35,681 bases of DNA from Tieghemiomyces parasiticus (lineage: Eukaryota > Kickxellomycota > Dimargaritomycetes > Dimargaritales > Dimargaritaceae): NCBI GenBank assembly GCA_027575765.1, contig JANBPT010000449.1, forward strand, positions 1-35,681, in the 5' to 3' direction. Every line of letters begins with the position of its first letter. Positions within the stretch are counted from its first letter, which is position 1. This document shows, piece after piece, positions 20,516-30,400 of this stretch. Under the pieces are notes generated by a model, which was not told where the DNA came from, did not search any database, and was given only the letters and a program-made list of their open reading frames with translations. A program made the translations under genes and the position numbers.

Positions 20516-21621
20516 ACAGCAATGATTTTTTAGCTACCGCAATCTCGCCTCCTGCGGCCTTGGATTATCTGTCGCCCTACCCCGGGCAATTTCCCAATTA
20601 ATTGCACACTCTGATTCCGGTGTATATCAAAAGAGGGTGACCCTCAATTCACCTTCCCTTCCAATCATGCCATTAAAACCACTCATTAGCATCAAGTTTG
20701 TAAATCTAGGAAAGACTTGTGGTGACCCGAGACTCAAACATCAACCATAAGCAAGTTTGTGAACTGGCCCAAGTTGGGCAGGTTGAAAAATAGAGGGTGT
20801 TGGACAATGAATATATACCATGGATGTAGTAGTCAGTTTGAGGTATTTACGGCGGCGGGTTGCGGCTACAAATATTTGGTATCCGGCACTATGAGAGGCT
20901 GTATTTTGGCTGCTAACGGTTGTACGGGAGGAGAGGTGGACGAGTTTAAGCGCGTCTAGATTATCCTGTGTTTGCCCGTCCTGGCCAGCCCGACCGTAGA
21001 CCCGTACCCGTGCCTCTTGGTGTCGCTGTGGGGGTAGCAGAAGGGGGAGGAGGCAGCAACGCTGCCTGGCCCAATCGTGTACACTAATTATGTTGTGGAC
21101 GCCAGCCTCGTGGGCGTAGCTGGGTTACTGCCCGCCCTCGTCGGCGCCATCTATTCTTGCCCGCCACTGTCCGTTACACATGTCGGCGTCCCCCCTCCTC
21201 CCCCTCCCTCTCTCTCTCGAGCGGCTTGGAAGGAGATGCCGTAACGACTACCCCCGCCCAAGGCTGTCTCATGTACCTGGCTCTGGGACCCCTGTTGTGT
21301 GGTGGTCCCTTTGCCCAGCCCCCAACTCGATTGTCCTGGACGAGCAGGCGCAGCGTAAGGGGGGGGAGGATGGAGCAACGAACAGGACGAGCACAGTCGG
21401 CGCAGGCCCCAGAGGCACATCCACTAACCGTGCGACCTCAGGACAGGTCAGGGTTAAGGCGGGTCAGGCGACTGGTACACAGTGTCCTCCAGGGCGTAGG
21501 GCTCAGGTGGTGGTGGCTGGATATTATGCCTTCACCCTCCCCCTTTCTATGCTGTCATTATGATGGTTCATTTCAGGCCTGAGAACACACCCCGGGACGG
21601 GGACGCTGTTTAGCGGGATAG
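20516..21621. other. Intergenic region between HSP90 and the SNARE gene
   Basis: AT-rich 3' flank of HSP90, then GC-rich DNA with a CT-rich stretch near 21200 and a G8 tract at 21359-21366. Overlapping ORFs in several frames around 21150-21580 have no domain. I see nothing else. Confidence 0.45.
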
Positions 21622-21628
21622 TATAAAG
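21622..21628 (+). promoter_or_regulatory. TATA box of the SNARE gene
   Basis: AGTATAAAGAAC lies about 240 bp before the chosen ATG at 21867. The leader that follows is T/C-rich. Confidence 0.55.
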
Positions 21629-21866
21629 AACGCTTGGGCTGCCGGCCCGCTTGTATTAAGGCACTCGCACCCACTTCTTTACGCTCGATGCCGTCCTTTT
21701 GCTTTTAATTTATTTTTTATTATTGTCTCCCAAGTCTCCTACCACGAACCTACTTCTGCTGCTGTCTATACTCTTTGTCCTGCCGCCAGTCTTCCCGCCA
21801 CCCACATTCTACTTTGTACGCACAGCCGTCTCGAACAGCCCGATTACTTCGTCCACCTCGTCGTCC

Positions 21867-23002
21867 ATGAACCCCACCGACTGGCTCGGTGCGCCTCCTT
21901 CCATACGTACAGCGCCGGACGTTCCTGACGGACCCCCACCTCCTCTACCCCCACGACGACCACCGCCCCCGCGGAACTCGCCTCCTCCGCTACCCGCCCG
22001 GCGGCCTCCATCGCCGACTACTACCCTAGCCTGCCACCCGTCCGCACCGCAACCCGTAACTGCCAACCGTCCTGCGCCGGACATATTGCCCTGCCGCCTC
22101 TCCATCGATTCTTCACCGTCTTCACAACCCGGCATGACCACTCTCGACCCCATGAGTCAGCGCCAGCCCCGTCGCTCTCGCCTCAAGTCTTGGTTTGCCA
22201 AGGCGCGCCGACCTAGTGACCCTGGTCACGGCTCTAGTGAAGGTAAACTAACCGCATACCCAGCTAGGCAGGCACCGACGTCCTGGGCGCCGATGCGCTG
22301 GATTGTTAAGATAGCAGAGCTGTCGGTGCCTCCTCTAGGCTATATGGGCAATAATGGCGAAGCCCTCCCTATACGCGAGACTTTGATGAATCCATAACCA
22401 AAATCCGCCGTGACCTCTCACTAATGCCATCGTTGCTGTACTATGTACTGCCGCCTCCCCCCTCTCCCTCCCCCGCTCCTCTACTGCTCTGATATAATTT
22501 CCAATCGCTTTGGCATTGACCAGAGCGCCAGCAGGCCACTTCGTTCGCTCCATCCTTCCAGTCCACCCGGCAGTCGTCAGATGAAGGCGCCGGTCCACCT
22601 GATCCCTTCGGTCCACATCCACGGCAAAACACGGGTCGCCTGAGTACCGGGGACCTCGATCACGGCGCCAACCGTCAGTCCGAGCACTTTCACCGGCAGC
22701 AGCACCGCAGTGTCCCGACCTCGCGCCAATCCTCACTGGTATGGGACGACAGGTCACTCGCGCGCGATGCCAAGGAGACCAGCAGGCTGGACTCCCATAC
22801 CTCAGCACCCGGGAAACCACCCGTCCAGCGCCGGAAAGCGTCGACATTTGAGCAGGCTGAAGATGCCCTGGCTGAGCGCGGGGACCGGCTGGACGACGCC
22901 CAGGTCCACACCGCGCGGATGCGGCAGGCCAGTGCCGATTTCCACGATTCCATCAAGGCTTACAACGAACGCCACGCCAACAAGAAGTGGTATCAGATCT
23001 AG
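21867..23002 (+). CDS. Proline-rich protein with tomosyn/amisyn-type R-SNARE tail (two exons)
   Basis: I join exon 1 (21867-22242) to exon 2 (22524-23002), giving 284 residues. The splice keeps frame exactly: exon 1 ends one base into a codon and exon 2 supplies the other two. The N-terminus is proline-rich (PPPPLPPRRPPPP), a likely SH3-ligand region. The last 50 residues form an R-SNARE helix with zero-layer Arg244 in LAERGDRL and hydrophobic layers at +4 Leu, +14 Met, +21 Phe and +25 Ile, spaced as in VAMP2. It ends KKWYQI, the hallmark ending of tomosyn-type proteins. There is no membrane anchor, so it probably joins t-SNAREs as a soluble inhibitor or regulator of vesicle fusion. The beta-propellers of full tomosyn/Sro7 are absent. 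Family is fairly sure; the intron is predicted by eye. Confidence 0.7.
22243..22523 (+). other. Predicted intron of the SNARE gene
   Basis: 281 bp, beginning GTAAAC after GAAG and ending GACCAG. An in-frame TGA at 22517-22519 just before the acceptor shows that the 3' exon cannot extend further upstream. A candidate branch sequence, CTGAT, lies about 35 bp before the acceptor. Confidence 0.6.
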
Positions 23003-23180
23003 CACCCTAGCAGCGGAATTGCCCATCTTGTATGTTTAACACTACCACATTTTTCATTAGCCTTATCCCGCCGTATTTGTCGATAAGCGGTCGTCTTTAT
23101 ATAAATTTATGTAATTATAGTGGATGGTGGTATCTGTTGGCTGTCGGATATTTTGGCCCATCAAGCAAGAAGACAAGGTG
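23003..23180. other. Convergent 3' spacer
   Basis: This AT-rich 178-bp spacer lies between the stops of the SNARE (+) and PUS3 (-) genes. It holds TATATAAATTTATG and other A/T-rich sequence suited to 3' end formation. Confidence 0.5.
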
Positions 23181-25163
23181 CTAATTGCCGCTGTCACCCA
23201 AGGTTGCATCTTCCAGCTCAGTGTATGACCGCTTCTTGGCGGCCTGTTGGGCTTTAGCCACGAAGTTCCTGGGCAGGGTCGGCGGGGCTTTGGTAACCTT
23301 GCCGCCGGCCTGGTGCTTCTGCTCCGCCAGGCGCTTTTTCTTGACCTGGAAGCGCTCATTGGCCACGTCAACGCTGTTCTGGCGGTCGCGTTCCATGACG
23401 GGGGTGTAACGACGTGAGGCTCCTTGGGTCCCACCGCCCAGGTTGGTTAAGGTGACGAGGTGAATACCGGCGTCTAGCACCTGCTGCTCGGTGGCAGTAC
23501 CGAAGGTGGGTGAGTTAGTGGTGGTCAACGAAGTCCCGTAGTTCTCGGCCGGGTCTCCCTTGTCACTGGGTGCTGACCGAACCGGTAGCGGCACCTGGTC
23601 GACCATACCGATGGCAGCCCGGGCGGTGAGGGCCTTGATTGTGTGGTGATCGTACAGCTCACTCAGCCGCTGGTGGGTGGCCCGCAGGGACTGGAACCGA
23701 CCGTCGGCATCATTGTACCGCCAGGCCGGGGCCGGGTGGTAATAGCAGTCGTAGAGGATGAGCGGTAGCTCACTGGCCATAGGGTAGGCCGGTCGGCCCA
23801 GGTCGGGGTCAACGGTAAGAAGGCGGTCGATCAAAGTGGGTTCCTCAAGGCCCTGGCCAACAAGAAGCAAGGTGCCTACCATGCATCGTACCTGGTGCCA
23901 CAGGAAGGCCGAGCCGCGGAGGTCCAGTTGGTAAAATTGGGGCGGGCGGTTTAGCGGCTGCCGATCCTTGTCATTGCCATCTGCTCCCTCACTCGCGACT
24001 TCGGCCGGATACATAGCCGATGCCGCCCCAATAGGGTTATTTACGGGGGTGATATCAATCTCTAGCACGGTTCGCTCGTAGTTGGTAATCTCCTTGGCCG
24101 GATCGATCTTGCAAAAGTAACGAAAATCGTGCAGGCCGAGGAACCGCCGGGCTCCTTCGCGCATACGGGTCACGTCCAGACGCGGGTAGCCCTGGTCGCT
24201 GAAGAAGTATTTGTAGTGGCGCCAGACGCAGTCAAAGCGGGCATTGAAATCACGATCCACCGGCGCCCAGGCGATGATCCGAATATCGGCCGGAAGGTCC
24301 TGATTAAGCATGCGAATGTAGGGTAGTTCGCGGGCCTCGTAGCTGGCCAGAGTAGCTTCATCCATACAGGAGTCGTCAGCAACCTCGGTGCCTTGGTTCG
24401 CGTCCGCTGCCTGGTCAGCCAGCGCCCGCTGGGATTCGCTGGGGATGACGGTGAGACCCAGGTCAGTGGCGGGTTTCCAGTACCGTACCAAATTCTGTGG
24501 GGCAGACTGGGAGTGGTTATTCTCTGCAGCCGCACTCTCCTCCACGGCGTCGGCCTCTAGCTGATCAGCGTCACCACCGACGGTGGCTGGTGAGGAGCGA
24601 GGCACACCACCGAGCACCTGACCAATGTACTGCGCCGGGATACTCGACCGGACGTCCAATGCAATGACTTGGCCTAACCCGCTCACTCCGCGATCCGTGC
24701 GGCCGCATCGGGTGTACCGGCACTGGCTCGGTGACCCTTCGACCAGGCGGCACTTCTTGAGAGACTGGAAGAGTTTGGCCTCTACCGTCGGTAATGGGTG
24801 GTCGTCTCCCTGAGTGGCGAAGCCAAAGTAGTCCCATCCAAAATAGGCCACCTTCAGACAGATGCGACGTTTGGAGTATTTTGACCAGTCAAAGTCACGT
24901 TGCTTGCGACGGCCAGTGGGCTGCGCGACCGGCGGGGTAGCAGCGGTGTCCAGGTCAACCGCAGCCAAAATCTCGGCGGTGGTCGCAACGAGAACCCGGG
25001 CTTCAGTAGTAGAGTTGGCGGCTACCTGCTGCTGGCTAGACGAGGACACATGAGTGTCGCTCTGAGCTGATTGGCCCTCTAGCGCGGCAATTCGAGCAAT
25101 GAGGTCGGCCTTGGACCATTTTTCATAGTCCTCCGTCCTCAGAGGTTGTGACGGGGAGGACAT
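23181..25163 (-). CDS. PUS3: tRNA pseudouridine(38/39) synthase, Pus3/Deg1 type
   Basis: A 660-residue TruA-family enzyme that isomerises uridine to pseudouridine at positions 38/39 of the tRNA anticodon arm. The N-terminal helix EKWSKADLIARIAALE matches the start of yeast Deg1. It is followed by FDWSKYSKRRI, LKVAYFGWDYFGFATQ and the catalytic motif RCGRTDRGVSGLGQVIALDV with nucleophile Asp157. Later blocks are DFNARFDCVWRHYKYFF, GLHDFRYFCKID and FLWHQVRCMVGTLLLVGQGL. A roughly 100-residue low-complexity insertion follows the catalytic motif (about 174-275), and the tail is Lys-rich. I chose ATG 25161-25163 by alignment with Deg1. The frame stays open upstream, and an ATG at 25260-25262 would add 33 Arg-rich residues that could target mitochondria. 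Identity is secure; the start is less so. Confidence 0.93.
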   Translation of the reverse strand: MSSPSQPLRTEDYEKWSKADLIARIAALEGQSAQSDTHVSSSSQQQVAANSTTEARVLVATTAEILAAVDLDTAATPPVAQPTGRRKQRDFDWSKYSKRRICLKVAYFGWDYFGFATQGDDHPLPTVEAKLFQSLKKCRLVEGSPSQCRYTRCGRTDRGVSGLGQVIALDVRSSIPAQYIGQVLGGVPRSSPATVGGDADQLEADAVEESAAAENNHSQSAPQNLVRYWKPATDLGLTVIPSESQRALADQAADANQGTEVADDSCMDEATLASYEARELPYIRMLNQDLPADIRIIAWAPVDRDFNARFDCVWRHYKYFFSDQGYPRLDVTRMREGARRFLGLHDFRYFCKIDPAKEITNYERTVLEIDITPVNNPIGAASAMYPAEVASEGADGNDKDRQPLNRPPQFYQLDLRGSAFLWHQVRCMVGTLLLVGQGLEEPTLIDRLLTVDPDLGRPAYPMASELPLILYDCYYHPAPAWRYNDADGRFQSLRATHQRLSELYDHHTIKALTARAAIGMVDQVPLPVRSAPSDKGDPAENYGTSLTTTNSPTFGTATEQQVLDAGIHLVTLTNLGGGTQGASRRYTPVMERDRQNSVDVANERFQVKKKRLAEQKHQAGGKVTKAPPTLPRNFVAKAQQAAKKRSYTELEDATLGDSGN

Positions 25164-27429
25164 AGCTCGAGCAAGGAGGGTACGTAGTGGCCGCGGTCGA
25201 ATGAAAATGGCTAAAAGGTTAGAAGATCGTGCGGTAGGACCGAGAAGGATTTCTCTAAACATGAGAATGGGGCAATCTCGAGCACTGAAATGGTGGGCCT
25301 TATTCGCTACGCACACTATCACGACAGGGTAAGCGATGTGCGGGTGAGAGTAAGGGATTGGTAAATCGAGCCTCGAAGCACGAATGCAAGTTCTCAAGTT
25401 CCCCGGACTTAGACAAATGACCTATCACTTGTTTCGACGAAGTTTTTTTTTTCTTTAGAGCTGCAGTACAGCCTATTCGCAACAGACAGGGAAGATGCAA
25501 TTAGAGATTTCAGACTTTGGTCCCTAATGAAACCTCATAACACCACACCTAGCTTCATCAAAATTAATCCAGTCTAGGATTTAACCGTCCCCCCCCCGTA
25601 CGGATTGCATTGTTGCCTCTTTATCCTGCTCGAAAACTAGGGCTTAAACACTACCCAACTCATATTTCTTAGAGTAGTATGCAGGTCTGTCTTCTGGATT
25701 GACACACCCGAGGCCACAGAGCCGTAAACATTCCCCAACATTTCCCAGTCCAGCTGAACTACACTTCCCCTTACCTAGCCACAACTCTAAGCGGCTAGCC
25801 CGCAGCTGTAAGAATTGCGGGTTTAACGAAGTCAATCCTCCGTATGGCTGACCGCTTGGCAGCGCCGATGGGCTATTTATGGGCCAGGTCTAAGCCCCAC
25901 AAGAAGAGTTGTAACTTTCTAGTGAATGACTGGTTAGGGCCCGACAAAATTTCTCCTACCACCAGGTGCTGCATTTGGGTGTTGGGAGTAGGCGATGTCG
26001 TCAACTGCTATAGGCCCCCAGAAATTGCAAGGGTAACTAGTAATAGCAAAACCATTATCGTGGACGGGTAGCCGTCGATTCTATGATGGTGATTATTACG
26101 ACCGGCGACTTACCAGCTGTACACCGACCGTCCATTGTGGTGCCCCAGGGGTGGATCTTCGCCAACTAAGATCAATCGGAGCCGCGTGGTACCTTAGTCC
26201 ATCCCGGTCACCAGGTTTGGCCAAAGTATCGTCGACCGCAACGTGCTGCATGGGCTGCTTTTCATAATCCCAGGCCCTGATGGACACTGCTGAAGAGTCT
26301 GACCGGGTATTACCTGCAGCTCTGTCGTGAGAGCGAATCTATGCGTCATACTGTAGCCACCCGGACCTTGAATATCCTCCCCAAGGACCCCACTTCTATG
26401 GGTGCCACCGTCCAACCCCCTTACCTGCTTCCCTTGAGATAGCTGAATAACTCGAGTAATAAGTTGTAATTAGGAATACAGTGCGGTCTCCATGCGAACG
26501 GCTGCTGTGGCCGCTTATAAAAGTGGTACCACTAAATGCTAGCCCGTACCTTGGGAGTCCAATCCAAAGTACGATTGGCTCGAGCTTGTTTAGCCGTATA
26601 TGCTACTGGGAAGCCCAAGAATAACCGGCGCAATCTCTAGGTTACGGTGAATAGGTAGACGGCAGAATTGGATTGGTAGTACTGCCTCTGGCCCAAGGTT
26701 AGAGGGTCTACGAATACCATCGGGCTGGGAGAGGGGGGGAGAGAGAGGTGACGCATGGCAATAACCAGAGGTGGGAGAACGAAGGTATTCTCTCTTGAAC
26801 TCTAATATCTGCAATGGTTAAAGCAGGAGGAACCATGCGCATTCGTTGGTGTCGTCGGGTTGGATAAACACAGACGGGCTTAACCGCTGTACGAAAGTGC
26901 GATAGTGACTCTGCAGCTGATTCGTATACATTACAAGGTGGCGTTCTACATCCCAAACCCTCCATATACCTCCGGCCTGGTTTCTCCCAAAGGTGGCAGT
27001 AAATTCCTGTGCAGCCGACGAAGTGCATAGTTAATGCCCCAGTAAGTTCAGTCGCCGGTTGGCACCGGGTTGCATCACACACTCAAAGCCGCTGGATAAC
27101 CTCCTGATGCATTGGAGATATGCAGGATGAATTATCATGGCTACGCTCATCATCATAAACTGGACTGAGATTATGGCCTCCAGCGCCAGATGAAACCAAT
27201 TACAGTCGAGCCCTGGTGGGCCGCCAACCAATGTCTATCCGATAATTACTAGTTACCAGGAGAAGAGTTACGGTAGTATATACATAAGCGAGTCCATGCG
27301 CTCCCGAGGCTGATAGATCCTTAGACCACCGTTGTTTAGCGTCCCTAGACGATACTCGGCACCCATCCCTGCATCACCATCATCCTTTAACTTTCGACTG
27401 TAAGACTTCAACGATACAGCCCCCTTGGG
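25164..27429. other. Divergent intergenic region between PUS3 and the NRPS gene
   Basis: About 2.2 kb, relatively AT-rich, and must hold both promoters. It includes a T9-type run near 25443, a C9 tract at 25589-25597 and a TATA-like TATATACATAAG near 27278. Short ORFs here, for example 25844-26071 on the plus strand, have no recognised domain. Confidence 0.45.
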
Positions 27430-30400
27430 ATGCTCGCTTGTCTTCTCTCCCCTAGTAGCAGTCCTACCGACTTGGAACTAGCCGCTATGTTACCAACCAC
27501 TGCGCTCATCGTCACTCAGCCGACGTGTCCGAGCACGGGCTACGGCCGAGTGTCCACTACGACCCCGTTCCGCTTCCGCATTGATCATGTGCAACTGTCC
27601 AAGGTGGCCTGGGGTCTCCTGCTTGCCCGCTACGCCAACACTGAGACCGTTTCCTTTGGTCATGTCGAGATACTGCCACCGTCTGCCGCGCAAATGGCCG
27701 TGCCCCACACCACCACCGGGTGTTCAATGCATCTGGCCGCGAGTACTCGTCTCTCGGCCCTGGTGGAGGAGGCCCCCCATCCTGTAACCGGCCGTGCTTT
27801 CCACCACGAGTGGTCCGTCGCTCAAGGCGAGCCAATCCAACTAAATACAGCCCTGATCACCTACGGCAGCCCCGGCCTTCCCGAAGGGCCAGAAGTCGGG
27901 TGTACGGTCACCAGTGTCAACGCCAACCACGTTAGCGTCGACACCCTGGCCGCCGACGCGCAGGCCACCGTGGTCATCGAGTGCCAGGTCGCCGACGAGA
28001 ACCTGACCGTCAACCTGACATTCGATCGCCGTGCCGTGGCGGCTTCCACGGCGCAGAGACTTTGTTGCCAGTTCAGCACCGCCATGCACGCACTGGCAAA
28101 AGTCAAGGGGCACCCAGGGCAGAAGTCCGATATGACTATCGCCGACGTACCCTGGGTCGATGCGACTGATGGTTCACAGCAGATGCATCCTGTCGAGGCA
28201 AGGGATACCCCTGGCACAGCTCCCTCCCCTGGCCACGGCCTGGTCACTGAATCGGAGTCCAAATCCTCCGATTCCACCGTGCTGGACAAGGAGTGTCACA
28301 TTGTGAGTTTAGACCACGCCCTGGTCAAGGAAGGGATTTTATCTCCGCTTTCCGTTATTACTGGTGACACCCGTATCGTGACCTTCACCGCTGCCCCTGA
28401 GGCCGAATGCCAGCAGCTCAGGAAGAAGCTCTCCCGCCTCGGCCTACCCGTCGCTGCAGCCCCTGCCGCGCTACTCTCTTTCGAGACCTATCCGCATCTG
28501 TCGCACGCGGACGGTCGTGGACTCCGTCAGCTGGCCGACGCGTATCTTCTGGTTGCCGGCGAGGCCGATCGATTTAGGGCCCAGGACGACGATGGGCTTT
28601 GGTTGGCCGTCACCTGTGCTGACCTGCTGCAGGGTGCGGGCTTCAGCGCGACCCGGGCAGATGACCTATGGGAAAGTGTTCTTGCCAGACCCATCCTGGC
28701 CTCCCAGCTCCGGCACCGCATCCAGCAACGCCATGGGGCATTACTTGACGTGCGGACCATTTTAGCTTGTGATGGTGTGGCCGCGCTGACCCTGACCACC
28801 AAGTTAGCCGATCAGTCGATGTTCCAGGCACCTTTCCCTCAAATATCCGCCCCATCGACCGCCCTCCGTACTGCCCCTTTAACCCCGTACCAGGCCCGTG
28901 TATGGGTCGCAGCCCAGCTATCGGAGCACGCCAGTCAGTTCTACTACCAAGCTACCGTCGGCCTTGACCGCTCGCTCCCCCTTGTCCAAATTCAGCACGT
29001 CCTTGAGCAGTTCATGAGGTCGGTTGGTTGGCTCTGCACCGTGATTCGTTGCGAGGAGGGCCGTCCCTTAACCTGCGTGCTTCCTTATGGCGACGAAGCG
29101 ATCGGCGGGTGGAATGGCGGTCAACTTCTCGCTTTGCAGCATGCTTCCTTTGGTCACGACGACGTCGTCCTGGTCGATACCGATATGGTGGTGGCTGCGT
29201 ACCGAACCCAAAGTGCCCAGCTCGTCGTGTGTGTCCTTCAGCTTCTGGGCCCCGAGGCACTGTTCAACCGCCTCATTGATGAACTCTCTCTAGCCCTCTG
29301 GGCTGAGTATGAAGGCCGCAGCCGCTCCATCAACCCCTCACTCCTGCTTTCCACCGTCCTGACTGCCGCCGACGAGGCGCCGACTGCCTCGGCCCCGGCG
29401 TATTGGGCGACGCTGTTGGCCGGCGTCTCGACTGATCTGCCGCTACTGCTCGACCACCCTCGTCCCCGCGTTCCCAGTTTCCAGTTGACCGCCGCCAATC
29501 TACATCAGAGTGGGGGGCTGATGGACGGTATAGCGTCGTTAGTGGAAACCAACCAAGGCACCATTACCGCGACCTGGGTCACACTGATTGGGTCGTACCT
29601 CGGCCGTATCGGTAGTGGCACAGACACTGTTGTCGATGTGGTGCTCAACCAGGAGCTGCTCCGCGATAGGCTCTACCAGGTTACTAGCCACGCAACCCTT
29701 CCGGTGCGCTTCCCTACTGCTAAGGATACCTTGGGGCTGGATAGCCTAGGCACGGAGATTGATAAGCAGCTCCGTCAGTCCGTGCACCACCTGACCTCAA
29801 GCGATTGCCCCTACACCGTACTATCCCGTCTACCGGGCTTCCCACTTTGGCACCCGGTACGAGTTGCTATCCACGTTCACCAGGCTAGCACCGGTAATCC
29901 CCCTGTAGTATCAGTCACCAACGACTACTCGCATTCCGCATGCTGGCATGACTTGGTTTTCCGAGTCGATGTCACCGGCCAGGAGCCCGCTATGACTATC
30001 TGGTACAACTCGGATCTCTTGGAGGCGACTATTATTGAGCGGCTGGGCGCCAACCTGATGCACTACATCCAAGTTTCCCTCACGAGTCCTCAGCTCCTGT
30101 CCACCGTACCTCTAGTCTGCCCTACGGAGGAACGTCTACTGCTCAAGGAGTTCGGGTCGAACCCAGGGAAATATGATCCCCTCGATTCCCAAACCAGTGT
30201 CATCAGTCTGGTCCGCGGTAGCGTCCAGCGCGTCCCTGACTCGGTGGCTCTCGAGTCTCTGACGGAGACCGTGACCTACAGTCAGATGAACGCCCAGGTC
30301 GATTGCTTGGCCCGAGCCCTCCAGACGCATGGTATCCAGCCGCAGGACCGAGTGGCCGTTATTGTGGAGAGCCGCCCAGCTACCGTCATGGCCATGCTCG

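Noticed and set aside
21699..22397. Reading the SNARE gene as a single 232-codon ORF
   Set aside because: It starts at a non-ATG codon in the leader, and after 22242 it loses coding character. Splicing at 22243/22523 keeps frame and adds the recognisable R-SNARE tail.
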